The notes beneath the pieces were generated by a model. It was not told where the DNA came from, ran no database searches, and saw only the letters and a program-made list of their open reading frames with translations. From Croceibacterium_B sp963811255 (lineage in GTDB: Bacteria; Pseudomonadota; Alphaproteobacteria; Sphingomonadales; Sphingomonadaceae): a DNA stretch of 64,000 bases. Shown one piece after another: positions 44,336 to 54,555 of the stretch; positions within the stretch are counted from its first letter, which is position 1, and each line of letters begins with the position of its first letter. The stretch is from NCBI GenBank assembly GCA_963811255.1, contig CAWEQI010000003.1, positions 806,001 through 870,000 on the forward strand, read 5' to 3'. A program made the position numbers and the translations under genes.

Positions 44336-44770
44336 CTAGCCGTTGCGCTCGAGCAGTTCGGTTTCGTTCGGGCCCAGCAACCGGACGGTGAGCGTCTGGC
44401 CATGATCGCTCTTGACGCGCACGTAGTCGCCGTTCGCCGCGATAACCGGCTCGTAGGGCCAGCACTCTTCGCCGCGCGGGGCGTAGTCGGTGCACAGGGC
44501 GTCGCCTTTGGCGGTCCAGGTGCCTTCGACCACCTTTTCGCCCAGCTCGGGGATGATCTTGAGTTTGCCGTCGGGGGCGAGGTTGACGGCGTTGGCCCAG
44601 CCGTTCTTGGTATAGACTTCCAGGGTCCGACCGGTGAGCTCTGCGGGCCATGCCTCGTACGGCGCGAGCGCCGTTTGCGGGACCGGCTCGCCGGTGTCGG
44701 CAACCTGGTATTCGGCGCAGGCCGCGAGCGGGAGAGCCACGGCCACGGTCATGAGAATTGTCAGCTTCAT
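44336..44770 (-). CDS. small secreted lipoprotein of unknown function
   Basis: A 144-residue protein with a lipoprotein signal (MKLTILMTVAVALPLAAC, acylated Cys18). The mature part has a beta-rich look with GRTLEVYTKNGWANAV, PDGKLKIIPELGEKVVEGTW and a CTDYAPRGEECWPYEP segment with two cysteines. I do not recognise the family with confidence. It lies 119 bases downstream of gloB in the same direction and may be its own unit. Confidence 0.75.
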   Translation of the reverse strand: MKLTILMTVAVALPLAACAEYQVADTGEPVPQTALAPYEAWPAELTGRTLEVYTKNGWANAVNLAPDGKLKIIPELGEKVVEGTWTAKGDALCTDYAPRGEECWPYEPVIAANGDYVRVKSDHGQTLTVRLLGPNETELLERNG

Positions 44771-44889
44771 ATCGAATTCCTTCGCTGATTAGCTGATGGC
44801 GTGCGAAGGAATGGCGGGATGGCGATTTGGTTCGCAAAGTCGGGCCGGCCGTGTCCGCGAAGCGCCGAAGCGACCGATCGGAGGGCCGA

Positions 44890-45654
44890 TCAGCCTTTGA
44901 AACTGTCCTTGGCCGCGCGGATCGCGGCGAAGGTTTCCGGCGGGGTGTGGCCGCCCCAGCGGGCCCGCATCTCGGGCGTGTCGGCACGCAGGAACGGATT
45001 GGTCGCCAGTTCGCGGGCGAGGCCCATCGGCACCGTCGGCTGATCGGCGGCGCGCTTGCGGTCGATCTCGGCGGCGTAGTCCTTAAGCGCCTTGTTGTTG
45101 GGATCGGCATGGCGAGCGAACTTCGCGTTCGCCTGCGTGTATTCGTGGGCGCAGTACAGCGTGGTCTCGGGCGGCAGGGCCTTGAGGCGCGACAGGCTGG
45201 CCCAGAACTGGGGCGGAGTGCCTTCGAACATGCGCCCGCAGCCGAGCGCAAACAGCGAATCGCCGACGAAGGCGATGCCGGCATCGGGCAGGTAATAAGC
45301 GACGTGGCCGTTGGTGTGGCCGCCGACGTCGATCACCTGCGCGGTCCATTCGCCGAGCGCGACCGTGTCGCCGGGGCGGACCGGCTGGTCGACGCCATCG
45401 ATCTTGGCTGCCTCGGCCGCCGGGGCGAACACCTCGCAGCCAGTGGCGGCCTTGATCGCCGCGTTGCCGCCGGCGTGGTCCGGGTGCCAGTGGGTGTTCC
45501 AGATGGCGGTGATAGGCCACCCGCGCGCATCGGCTTCGCGCAGGCAAGCCTCGGCGTCGGGCGTGTCGATGCACGCGGTCTCGCCGCCATCGGGGTCGTG
45601 CAGCAGGTAGCCGTAATTGTCGGACAGGCAAGGGAACTGGTGGACCTGGAGCAT
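44890..45654 (-). CDS. gloB: hydroxyacylglutathione hydrolase (glyoxalase II)
   Basis: Hydrolyses S-lactoylglutathione to lactate and glutathione, the second step of methylglyoxal detoxification. The binuclear metal motif THWHPDH (H55, H57, D59, H60) is followed by GGHTNGHVAYY, GDSLFALGCGRMFEG and AHEYTQANAKFA, all standard for glyoxalase II. Length is 254 residues. The ATG is four bases past the GFA gene stop, so the two glutathione-related genes are coupled. Confidence 0.95.
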   Translation of the reverse strand: MLQVHQFPCLSDNYGYLLHDPDGGETACIDTPDAEACLREADARGWPITAIWNTHWHPDHAGGNAAIKAATGCEVFAPAAEAAKIDGVDQPVRPGDTVALGEWTAQVIDVGGHTNGHVAYYLPDAGIAFVGDSLFALGCGRMFEGTPPQFWASLSRLKALPPETTLYCAHEYTQANAKFARHADPNNKALKDYAAEIDRKRAADQPTVPMGLARELATNPFLRADTPEMRARWGGHTPPETFAAIRAAKDSFKG

Positions 45655-45658
45655 TACC

Positions 45659-46069
45659 TCACCATGAGCTGTCGCGGCCGCGCGGATGATGGCTGATGCC
45701 TTCGGGCAGCACCACCCAGTCATGCTTGCTCTGCTCGTACACAGAGTGGGCCGGCATCAGGAACAACGGGTTGGCGAAGGCGCCGACCGGAATGCCGGTG
45801 ATCTGCGGCCTGCGGCTGGCCTTGGCATAGACCGTGCTGCCGCAGTCAGGGCAGAACCCGGTGGTGAAGCTGTTGCCGGCGTCGGTCGGCCGGGTGAATT
45901 CGTGCGGACTTCCCGAGATCGTCACCGCCTCCTGGGGGAAATAGGCGATCGCACCGAACGGCGAGCCGCTGCGGCGCTGACAATCGTGGCAATGGCACAG
46001 GACCGTCACCGCGTCGGCGCCATCCGCGACGGTGGCGGTGAGTTTTCCGCACTGGCAGCTGGCCTGCAT
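45659..46069 (-). CDS. GFA family zinc protein (glutathione-dependent formaldehyde-activating type)
   Basis: A 136-residue Mss4-like protein with the GFA cysteine pattern: C5, C7 (SCQCGK), C25, C27, C30 (CHCHDC) and C73, C76 (CPDCGS), which bind zinc. The family takes its name from an enzyme that condenses formaldehyde with glutathione, but most members have unknown substrates. The start codon lies at the end of the 3' arm of a 13-bp hairpin that separates it from rpsA. It is followed directly by gloB. Confidence 0.88.
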   Translation of the reverse strand: MQASCQCGKLTATVADGADAVTVLCHCHDCQRRSGSPFGAIAYFPQEAVTISGSPHEFTRPTDAGNSFTTGFCPDCGSTVYAKASRRPQITGIPVGAFANPLFLMPAHSVYEQSKHDWVVLPEGISHHPRGRDSSW

Positions 46070-46098
46070 GCGGCCGAGGTTACGCCCTCGGCCGCATG
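46067..46098 (-). terminator. 13-bp hairpin between rpsA and the GFA gene
   Basis: Perfect arms CATGCGGCCGAGG and CCTCGGCCGCATG around a six-base loop. On the minus strand this lies 19 bases past the rpsA stop, and the second arm ends exactly with the ATG of the GFA gene. No T-run follows. It could end most rpsA transcripts and would also hide the GFA start in any read-through RNA. Confidence 0.65.
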
Positions 46099-46117
46099 GA
46101 GGAAAGGACCCTTGGAG

Positions 46118-47830
<1,713 letters not shown>

Positions 47831-48130
47831 GTGGGATCGGGTTCCTAATTCAATTTTTCCGGCCAGGCGGTTGTCTCCGCCGGTCTTTGCGGCCGAACTG
47901 CCCGCGAGGCCGAATGCCGCCGCGGGCGTTCGTCCAGACCGCATGCGGGGCGAGGGCGAAAAGGCCGGGGAGGGCGGAGGAACCGCCGGCTGATCCCGCT
48001 CGTGCCTTGAAGCGCGCTCTCGACCCGGGCCGCGGCCCGATCGAACGCGGGCGCGCCTAGGCGAAATGGCTGCGGAAAGCAAGGGAAAGCGGTCGATCGC
48101 CCGCTGGCCGACGTTCGAGGGCGCACGGGA
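47831..48130 (-). promoter_or_regulatory. cmk-rpsA spacer, probable rpsA leader
   Basis: About 300 bases without a gene. On the minus strand a possible promoter is TTGCTT (48077-48082), 17 bases, then TAGGCG (48054-48059), a weak match. AGGAA near the end precedes the rpsA ATG at a rather long spacing. I see no conserved leader structure. Confidence 0.3.
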
Positions 48131-48757
48131 TCAGGATTGCGCGAGCCTGTCTTCGACGGCTGCGATGGCGGCGGCGACGGCGGCGTCGCGATCGAGCATC
48201 GAGGTGTCGATGAAGTAGGCATCCTCAGCCGGACGCAGCGGGGCTTCGGCACGGGTGCTGTCACGCTTGTCGCGGCGACGCAGGTCGGCGGTTATTTCAT
48301 CGAGCGAGCGCGTGTCGCCGTGATCGTGCATTTCCTTCCAGCGGCGTGTCGCGCGGGCCTCGACGCTGGCGGTGACGAACAGCTTCACATCGGCGTCGGG
48401 GGCGATCACGGTGCCGATGTCGCGCCCGTCGAGCACCGCGCCGCCGGGTTGCGTGGCGAAGGCGCGTTGTCGCTCGTAGAGCGCTTCGCGGACCGACGGA
48501 TGGACCGATACGCGGCTGGCAAGGCCGCCGGTCACCTCGCTTCGCAGCTCGGGATCGCGCAGCAGGCCATCGGGGAAGGTGCAGGCGGCGAGGGCATCGC
48601 CCGGATCGTCGGGATCCCCGCCGTCGAGAAACACCTGCCGCCCGACGGCGCGATAGAGCAGGCCGGTGTCGAGGTGCGGCAGCGCGAAATGCGCGGCGAG
48701 CGCGCGGGCAATGGTGCCCTTGCCCGAGGCGGTGGGGCCGTCGACGGCGATGATCAT
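48131..48757 (-). CDS. cmk: cytidylate kinase
   Basis: Phosphorylates CMP and dCMP with ATP in pyrimidine nucleotide salvage. The P-loop GPTASGKGT is at residues 7-15, followed by LPHLDTGLLYRAVG, VLDGRDIGTVIAPDADVKLFVTAS and RRDKRDSTRAEAPLRPAEDA, all diagnostic. At 208 residues it is slightly shorter than E. coli Cmk. It overlaps the preceding small membrane gene by four bases (ATGA). Confidence 0.97.
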   Translation of the reverse strand: MIIAVDGPTASGKGTIARALAAHFALPHLDTGLLYRAVGRQVFLDGGDPDDPGDALAACTFPDGLLRDPELRSEVTGGLASRVSVHPSVREALYERQRAFATQPGGAVLDGRDIGTVIAPDADVKLFVTASVEARATRRWKEMHDHGDTRSLDEITADLRRRDKRDSTRAEAPLRPAEDAYFIDTSMLDRDAAVAAAIAAVEDRLAQS

Positions 48758-49005
48758 GCGCGCTTCCGCCCGGTCACCGCCTTGCCGAGGCCGTAGAGCG
48801 CGATCGCGGCCCAGAAGCCTTCGAGCACCAGGCTGGCGAGATTGGTGTGGACGAGCAGCGAAAGCGTGAGGAGGACCGCGCCGAGCAGGTTCGTGCCGTG
48901 TTGGAGGTACGGGTTCGGGTGCTCGCTGGCAGTCTGGTAGGCATAGGCGCCGACGATGCACGCCATCCCGGCGAATCCGGCAATATTCGCCCAATCCCAG
49001 GTCAT
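48754..49005 (-). CDS. small three-helix membrane protein (CBU_0592-like)
   Basis: An 83-residue protein with three hydrophobic segments (about 5-22, 37-54 and 58-75) and a basic end, GKAVTGRKRA. The start MTWDWANIAGFAGMACIVGAYAYQT resembles small integral membrane proteins annotated as CBU_0592 family. It is locked between aroA and cmk by four-base overlaps on both sides, so it is translated with them. Function unknown. Confidence 0.75.
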   Translation of the reverse strand: MTWDWANIAGFAGMACIVGAYAYQTASEHPNPYLQHGTNLLGAVLLTLSLLVHTNLASLVLEGFWAAIALYGLGKAVTGRKRA

Positions 49006-50336
49006 TCGGTCAGCCCATCCAGCAGCACTTCGAATGCCGGGAAGCTGGTGGCGATTGGGCGGGTGTCGTCGATCTCGACGCCGTCGCGGCTGGCGAGGCC
49101 GGCGACGGCCATGCTCATGGCGATGCGGTGGTCGAGGTGGGTCTTGGTGCGGCTGTTGGCGCTGCCGCGCAGCGGTTCGCCGCCGGTACCTTCGATGACC
49201 AGGCCGCCCTCGCGTTCGTCCACCCGCGCGCCGGCGCCGGCAAGGGCGGCAGCCATCGTGGCGAGGCGGTCGGATTCCTTGACTCGCAGTTCGTCGAGGC
49301 CGCTGGTGGTGGTGGTGCCCTCCGCCAGCGACGCGGCGACGAACAGGATCGGGAATTCGTCGATCATGCTCGGCGCGAGGGCGGGATCGACTTCGATGGC
49401 TGTGAGAGCCGAGTGGTGCACGAGAAGGTCCGCGACGGGCTCGCCGCCGACTTCGCGCCGGTTCAGTTCCTCGATGCTTCCGCCCATCTGCCGCAGGATC
49501 TCGAACAGGCCGGCGCGAGTGGGATTGAGGCCGACGTTCTCTATCGTCAGCTCGCTGCCGGGCACCACCAGCGCGGCAACTGTGAAAAAGGCGGCCGAGG
49601 ATGGGTCGCCGGGGACTTCGATCCGCTGCGGGCGCAAGTCGGCCTCGCCGCGCAGCCGGATCACGCGTTCGCCGTTCGCCTCCTCGATCCACAGCTCGGC
49701 GCCGAAGCCCTTGAGCATGCGCTCGGTGTGGTCGCGGGTCACCACCGGCTCGATCACACTGATGATGCCGGAGATGTTGAGCCCGGCGAGCAACACCGCA
49801 CTCTTCACCTGCGCGCTCGCGACGGGGAGGCGGTATTCGATCGGGATCGCCGGGCACAGACCGCGCTCGGCGAGGGGCAGGGTGGTGCCGGAGAACTCGG
49901 CACCCATGCGGGCGAGCGGCTCTGTCACACGGCCCATCGGCCGCTTCGACAGGCTGGCGTCGCCGGTGAACTGAGCGGTGAGCGGATGGCTCGCGACGAG
50001 GCCCATCAGGAGCCGTGTGGAAGTGCCGGAGTTGCCCATGTCCAGCGGCGCCTGCGGCTGCAGCAGGCCGCCGACTCCGACACCGTGGATCGACCAATCG
50101 CCTTCCCCGGTGCGCTCGATGGTCGCGCCCATCGCCCGCAGGGCCGCTGCGGTGGCCATCACGTCCTCGCCCTCGAGCAGTCCGGTGACCCGGGTCTCGC
50201 CGACGGCCAATGCGCCGAACATCAGCGCCCGATGGCTGATCGACTTGTCGCCCGGCACGCGGATGCGGCCCCGCAGCGGCCCCGAGGGGCCGAAGCGGCG
50301 CGAGCGCATCGCTGAGGGATCGGCATGGCTCGACAT
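49002..50336 (-). CDS. aroA: 3-phosphoshikimate 1-carboxyvinyltransferase (EPSP synthase)
   Basis: Joins phosphoenolpyruvate to shikimate 3-phosphate in aromatic amino-acid synthesis. PGDKSISHR (residues 28-36), LDMGNSGTSTRLLMGL and LRVKESDRLATMAAAL are the substrate-binding motifs; the inner GNSGT is followed by an Ala-containing LVASHPL segment. Length is 444 residues. The ATG at 50336 opens the minus-strand run aroA, membrane protein, cmk, rpsA, a familiar order in sphingomonads. Confidence 0.97.
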   Translation of the reverse strand: MSSHADPSAMRSRRFGPSGPLRGRIRVPGDKSISHRALMFGALAVGETRVTGLLEGEDVMATAAALRAMGATIERTGEGDWSIHGVGVGGLLQPQAPLDMGNSGTSTRLLMGLVASHPLTAQFTGDASLSKRPMGRVTEPLARMGAEFSGTTLPLAERGLCPAIPIEYRLPVASAQVKSAVLLAGLNISGIISVIEPVVTRDHTERMLKGFGAELWIEEANGERVIRLRGEADLRPQRIEVPGDPSSAAFFTVAALVVPGSELTIENVGLNPTRAGLFEILRQMGGSIEELNRREVGGEPVADLLVHHSALTAIEVDPALAPSMIDEFPILFVAASLAEGTTTTSGLDELRVKESDRLATMAAALAGAGARVDEREGGLVIEGTGGEPLRGSANSRTKTHLDHRIAMSMAVAGLASRDGVEIDDTRPIATSFPAFEVLLDGLTE

Positions 50337-50487
50337 AAGGCGGCGGGCTTTTGACAGCGCCGCCCTGCTCTGGCAAGGCGCGCCGCCTCTTGATTCCGGC
50401 CCTTGAATCGGGTTTGGGCCGCTCCCATCAAGTTTGCAGGATGATCGCCTGCCCCGCAGAGGGGTCGGCCGCCAAAAGGAATATTCA

Positions 50488-50802
50488 ATGGTCAAGCCAG
50501 AGTGGGGTGTGAAGCGCAACTGCCCCAAATGCGGGGAACGCTTCTACGACCTCGGCGCCGACGAGCCGGTGGTGTGCATCGAGTGCGGGAACAAGTGGTA
50601 TCCCGAGCCGGTGCTCAAGTCCAAGCAGCCGATCCCGTTCGAGGAAGAGGAAAAGAAGAAAGAGAAGGAGGACGCCGATCTGGCGGACGAGGAGCTCGAG
50701 GATATCGACGAGGACGAGGATTCGCCCGATAACGACGTCGATCTCGGCGGCGATGACGATCTTGGCGTGACCAAGGCCGACGACGAGGATGACGAGAGCT
50801 GA
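50488..50802 (+). CDS. FYDLN acid-domain protein (TIGR02300 family)
   Basis: A 104-residue protein with an N-terminal zinc-ribbon-like part (C12, C15, C30, C33) holding the eponymous FYDL at residues 19-22, then a tail of almost uninterrupted Glu, Asp and Lys. The family is restricted largely to alphaproteobacteria and has no established function. AAAAGGAAT precedes the ATG. It is divergent from aroA and upstream of the tRNA. Confidence 0.9.
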   Translation: MVKPEWGVKRNCPKCGERFYDLGADEPVVCIECGNKWYPEPVLKSKQPIPFEEEEKKKEKEDADLADEELEDIDEDEDSPDNDVDLGGDDDLGVTKADDEDDES

Positions 50803-50823
50803 GGATTTGACTCTTGCGGATTC

Positions 50824-50850
50824 AGGGCCGCGCCCATAAAGGGCGGCCCT
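50824..50850 (+). terminator. hairpin after the FYDLN gene
   Basis: AGGGCCGCGCCC and GGGCGGCCCT pair with a two-base bulge around ATAAA, 21 bases past the stop. The bases after the stem (TCGAGG) are not T-rich, so termination would be weak or Rho-assisted. Confidence 0.45.
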
Positions 50851-50912
50851 TCGAGGCCGTAAGGTCTTTGAGGACGGTGCATCTCCCAGGGTGCGCCGCG
50901 AATGAATGGCAC

Positions 50913-50988
<76 letters not shown>

Positions 50989-51084
50989 TTTGGGACGAGT
51001 TCAGTGCTGTTCGCCACGCTGGCCGACGAGGTTTCGTCCGCCGGCGTTTTTCGCGTTTCGCGCGTTTTGGAGTGACGTAGGCCT

Positions 51085-52518
51085 ATGTTCGACACGCTTT
51101 CCGATCGCCTGACCGGGGTCTTCGACCGCCTGCGCGGGCGCGGAGCGCTGAACGAAGCCGACGTGCGCGAGGCGATGCGCGAGGTGCGCGTCGCGCTGCT
51201 CGAGGCCGACGTGGCGCTGCCGGTGGCCCGCAAGTTCATCGACGCGGTGACCGAGAAGGCGGTCGGTCAGCAGGTGCTGAAGTCGGTCACGCCCGGCCAG
51301 CAGGTGGTCAAGATCGTCCACGACGAGCTGGTCGCCATGCTCGGCGGCGAAGGCGCTTCGCCGTTGGTGCTCGAGGCCAAGCCGCCGGTGGTGATCCTGA
51401 TGGTCGGCCTGCAGGGCTCGGGCAAGACCACCACCACCGCCAAGCTCGGCAAGCTGATTCGGGAAAAGCACGGCAAGAAGGCGCTGATGGCCTCGCTCGA
51501 CGTCGCCCGCCCGGCGGCGCAGGAGCAGCTCGCGGTGCTCGGCGAGCAGGTGCAGGTGGCGACGCTGCCGATCGTCGCCGGGCAGCAGCCGGTCGACATC
51601 GCCCGCCGGGCGCTCGAATCCGCGCGGCTGCAGGCGATGGACGTGCTGCTGCTCGATACTGCGGGACGGCTGCACGTCGACGAAGCACTGATGGCCGAGA
51701 TGAAGGCCGTCGCCGGGGTCTCGGCGCCGACCGAAGTGCTGCTGGTGGTGGATTCGCTCACCGGGCAGGACGCGGTCAACGTCGCCCAGAGCTTCTCCGG
51801 CGAAGTGCCGCTGAGCGGCGTGATCCTCACCCGGATGGACGGCGATGCCCGTGGCGGCGCAGCTCTGTCGATGCGCGCGGTGACGGGCAAGCCGATCAAG
51901 TTCGCCGGCACCGGGGAAAAGCTCGACGCGATCGAGCCGTTCAGCCCCGAGCGGGTCGCCGGACGAATCCTTGGTATGGGCGACGTCGTCAGCCTCGTCG
52001 AGAAGGCCGCGGCGACAATCGACAAGGAAGAATCCGAGAAGCTCGCCGCGCGGATGATGAAGGGTCAGTTCGACATGAACGACCTGCGCACTCAGCTGAA
52101 GCAGATGCAGAACATGGGCGGGCTGGGGATGCTCGCGAGCATGCTGCCGGGGATGAAGAAGGCCAAGCAGGCGATGGCCCAGTCGGGAGTCGACGACAAG
52201 GTGCTGGTCCACATGGACGCGATCATCGGCTCGATGACGCCCAAGGAGCGCCAGCGCCCGGAACTGCTCAACGCCAAGCGCAAGAAGCGGGTGGCGGCTG
52301 GGTCGGGCACCGAGGTGCAGGACGTCAACAAGCTGCTCAAGATGCACCAGGAGATGGGCCGAGCGATGAAGCAGATCCGCAAGATGGGCGGCATGAAAGG
52401 CCTCGGCGCGCTGCTTGGCGGTGGCGGCATGGGCGGTCCGGGCGGCGGTGCCCCGCCATCGCTTCCGGGGCTCGGCGGTGGACCGACAAACATGGGCGAC
52501 CTGCTCAAGAAGAAATGA
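51085..52518 (+). CDS. ffh: signal recognition particle protein Ffh
   Basis: SRP54 GTPase that targets nascent membrane proteins with 4.5S RNA. The N domain (residues 1-90) is followed by the G domain with P-loop GLQGSGKTT (108-116), DVARPAAQEQL, LLLDTAGRLHVDE and the KFAGTGEKLD motif, then the methionine-rich M domain (about 325-435) and a Gly/Pro-rich end with GDLLKKK. 477 residues is normal. rpsP begins 35 bases later, as in many alphaproteobacteria. Confidence 0.98.
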   Translation: MFDTLSDRLTGVFDRLRGRGALNEADVREAMREVRVALLEADVALPVARKFIDAVTEKAVGQQVLKSVTPGQQVVKIVHDELVAMLGGEGASPLVLEAKPPVVILMVGLQGSGKTTTTAKLGKLIREKHGKKALMASLDVARPAAQEQLAVLGEQVQVATLPIVAGQQPVDIARRALESARLQAMDVLLLDTAGRLHVDEALMAEMKAVAGVSAPTEVLLVVDSLTGQDAVNVAQSFSGEVPLSGVILTRMDGDARGGAALSMRAVTGKPIKFAGTGEKLDAIEPFSPERVAGRILGMGDVVSLVEKAAATIDKEESEKLAARMMKGQFDMNDLRTQLKQMQNMGGLGMLASMLPGMKKAKQAMAQSGVDDKVLVHMDAIIGSMTPKERQRPELLNAKRKKRVAAGSGTEVQDVNKLLKMHQEMGRAMKQIRKMGGMKGLGALLGGGGMGGPGGGAPPSLPGLGGGPTNMGDLLKKK

Positions 52519-52553
52519 TTTTACAGGTATTTGAATCGGAAAGGTGACATAAA

Positions 52554-53181
52554 ATGGCAATTGCACTCAGGCTTTCGCGCGGCGGCGCCAAGAAGCGCCC
52601 GTATTACCGCATCGTGGCGGCGGACAGCCGCGCGGCGCGCGACGGCAAGTATCTCGAGCAGATCGGGACTTACAACCCGCTGCTGGCCAAGGACAACCCG
52701 GCGCGCGTGAAGCTCGACGAGGATCGCGCTCGCCACTGGCTCGGCGTCGGTGCACAGCCGTCCGACCGCGTCGCCCGCTTCCTCGATGCCGCCGGCATCC
52801 GCGAGCGCGCCGCGCGTAACAACCCGAAGAAGGGCGAACCGGGCGAGGCCGCCAAGGCCCGCGCCGAGGAGCGTGCGGCCAAGCTCGCCGAGGCCGAGGA
52901 AGCCGCCCAGGCGCCGGCCGAAGAGGAGACTGCCCCCGCCGAGGTCGAGACCGCCAGCACCGACACCCCGGCGGAAGGCGCCGAGAACTCCGGGCGAGGC
53001 CGATACTGTAGAGACCGCCAGCTCCGACCAGCCCGCCGAAGGCAGCGTCGAGACCGTTGCCGAAGCGGTCGAGGAGCAGGCCGAAGGCGCGGCCGAGGAA
53101 GCTGCCGCCGAGGAGGCTGCGGCCGAGGAAGGCACAGCCGCCGAAACCGCGGAAGAGGCCGAGGACAAGGCCAAGGGATGA
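52554..53181 (+). CDS. rpsP: 30S ribosomal protein S16, tail frameshifted as read
   Basis: The core of bS16 (MAIALRLSRGGAKKRPYYRIV … GVGAQPSDRVARFLDAAG) occupies residues 1 to about 82 and is intact; an Ala/Glu-rich tail follows. At the GGG of 52992-52994 the acidic tail jumps one base ahead: GEADTVETASSDQPAEG continues to the stop at 53179-53181. The span is 628 bases, three times 209 plus one, so one extra base is present. If read literally, the ribosome would enter an Arg-rich frame that runs unbroken into rimM and ends at 53780. The intact stop would overlap the rimM ATG (ATGA). Error in the tail seems likely. Confidence 0.88.
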
Positions 53182-53780
53182 TGTCGAAGTCCCCCTCCCC
53201 TTCAGGGGAGGGGCAAGGGGTGGGGGCTGTAAGCAGCGCCTCGCCTGACAAGCCCCGCCCCAACCCCTCCCCTGAAGGGGAGGGGCTTGCGCGCTCGGAC
53301 AAGCCCGTCACGCTCGCCGTCATTGCCGGCGCGCATGGGGTGAGGGGCGAGGTTCGGCTCAAGCTGTTCGGCGAGGGCGTCGCCGCGCTCAAGCGGCACA
53401 AGAGTTTCAACGGCGGCGCGCTCACGCTCAAGAACCTGCGCGACGACAACAAGGGCGGGGCGATCGCCCGTTTCGCCGAGATCGCCGACCGCACCGCCGC
53501 CGAGGCCCTGCGCGGCACCTTGCTGACCTCGCTCCGATCCGCGCTGCCGCCGCTGGCGGAGGGCGAGTACTACCACGCCGACCTGATCGGCCTCAGCGCT
53601 GCGTCCGACGCCGGCGAGCCGCTCGGCACCGTGGTCGCGGTCGAGAACTACGGCGCCGGCGACCTGCTCGAGATCGAGCGCCCCGACGGTAAGCGCTTCA
53701 TGGTACCGATGACCCTCGAGGCGGTGCCCGAATGGGACGACGCGCGGCTGACGGTCGCGAGCGAATACGCAGCGGACTGA
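53178..53780 (+). CDS. rimM: ribosome maturation factor RimM with repeat-derived N terminus
   Basis: Helps late 30S assembly (the head, near uS19). The family part begins about residue 41: SDKPVTLAVIAGAHGVRGEV, then LRGTLLTS, EYYHADLIGL and GDLLEIERPDGKRFMVPMT. Before it lie about 36 extra residues encoded by a palindromic repeat (53191-53286), giving SPSPSGEGQGVGAVSSASPD and PNPSPEGEG. The total of 200 residues is longer than usual. The ATG at 53178 overlaps the intended rpsP stop; ATG at 53181 is an alternative. A GTG or ATG directly before the family part is not evident. Confidence 0.9.
   Translation: MMSKSPSPSGEGQGVGAVSSASPDKPRPNPSPEGEGLARSDKPVTLAVIAGAHGVRGEVRLKLFGEGVAALKRHKSFNGGALTLKNLRDDNKGGAIARFAEIADRTAAEALRGTLLTSLRSALPPLAEGEYYHADLIGLSAASDAGEPLGTVVAVENYGAGDLLEIERPDGKRFMVPMTLEAVPEWDDARLTVASEYAAD
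53191..53286 (+). repeat. palindromic repeat inside the rimM reading frame
   Basis: Arms CCCCCTCCCCTTCAGGGGAG (53191-53210) and CCCCTCCCCTGAAGGGGAGG (about 53264-53284) are inverted copies around a 53-base centre; each arm also folds on itself. This is the same class of C/G-rich palindrome as the nuoG/nuoH element. It falls entirely within the rimM frame without a stop. Confidence 0.85.
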
Positions 53781-53868
53781 TTAATCGCGGTGGACGGCCC
53801 ATCGCCGTGTGGTAAATTGCCCACGGGTCGCGGCTTCGCAAGTGCGTCAGCGGCGGGGGAATTCCGTG

Positions 53869-54555
53869 ATGGCAAGTGTCAGCGAAAGCGGGCCGGGGAG
53901 CCCGCGTCAGATGGTAGCAACTCGCAAAAATGCCCCGTGGGCAATCGCGCTCATTGCGATCCTGCTTTTCGCCGCGGCGCTGCGGTTCGTCGATCGCGCG
54001 GTCATCCCCTATTTCCTGCATTACGACGCCGCCCAGTTCGGCCCTTATTGGCCCAAGCGCTTCGGTATCCTCGGGCACATGTCTCTCGGCATGGTCGCGC
54101 TGCTGATCGGGCCGTTCCAGCTGTGGTCGGGGCTGCGCCGGCGTTATCCCAAGGTGCATCGCTGGACCGGAAGGGTGTTCATGGTCGCGTGCCTGCTGTC
54201 GGCCTGCTTCGCGCTGTACATGGCGATGGCGCCTTCGTTCGGCTGGCCGTACGGGCTCGCGCTGGTCGGGTTGGCCACGGCGTGGGTCTCGTGCGCGCTG
54301 ATGGGTTATTTCTCGATTCGCCGCGGCGAGCTGGCGCTGCACCGCCGCTGGATGATCCGCACTTACGTTGTGACGTTCGCGTTCGTGACCTACCGTGCGT
54401 TCACCGAATACCTCAACTGGGCCGGGATCGGGACGACCGTCGAGCAGGAGCAGGCCGCGGCGTGGTTCTGCTGGAGCTTCCCGCTGCTGGCGACACTGGC
54501 TGTGGAAGGCGTGAGCGACTTGCGCAAGGCGGGTCGGCGGCGCGCGCGGGTCTAG
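53869..54555 (+). CDS. DUF2306 family membrane protein
   Basis: A 228-residue integral membrane protein with about seven helices. Family marks are HMSLGMVALLIGPFQLWSGLRRRYPKVHRWTGRVF, containing the paired-histidine/arginine motif, and the HRRWMIRTYVVTFAFVTYR segment. Function unknown; heme or redox roles have been suggested for related proteins, but nothing here proves it. GGGGGA precedes the ATG. It ends tail to tail with the flavoprotein gene, the stops overlapping by four bases, and interrupts the rimM-trmD order. Confidence 0.83.
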   Translation: MASVSESGPGSPRQMVATRKNAPWAIALIAILLFAAALRFVDRAVIPYFLHYDAAQFGPYWPKRFGILGHMSLGMVALLIGPFQLWSGLRRRYPKVHRWTGRVFMVACLLSACFALYMAMAPSFGWPYGLALVGLATAWVSCALMGYFSIRRGELALHRRWMIRTYVVTFAFVTYRAFTEYLNWAGIGTTVEQEQAAAWFCWSFPLLATLAVEGVSDLRKAGRRRARV

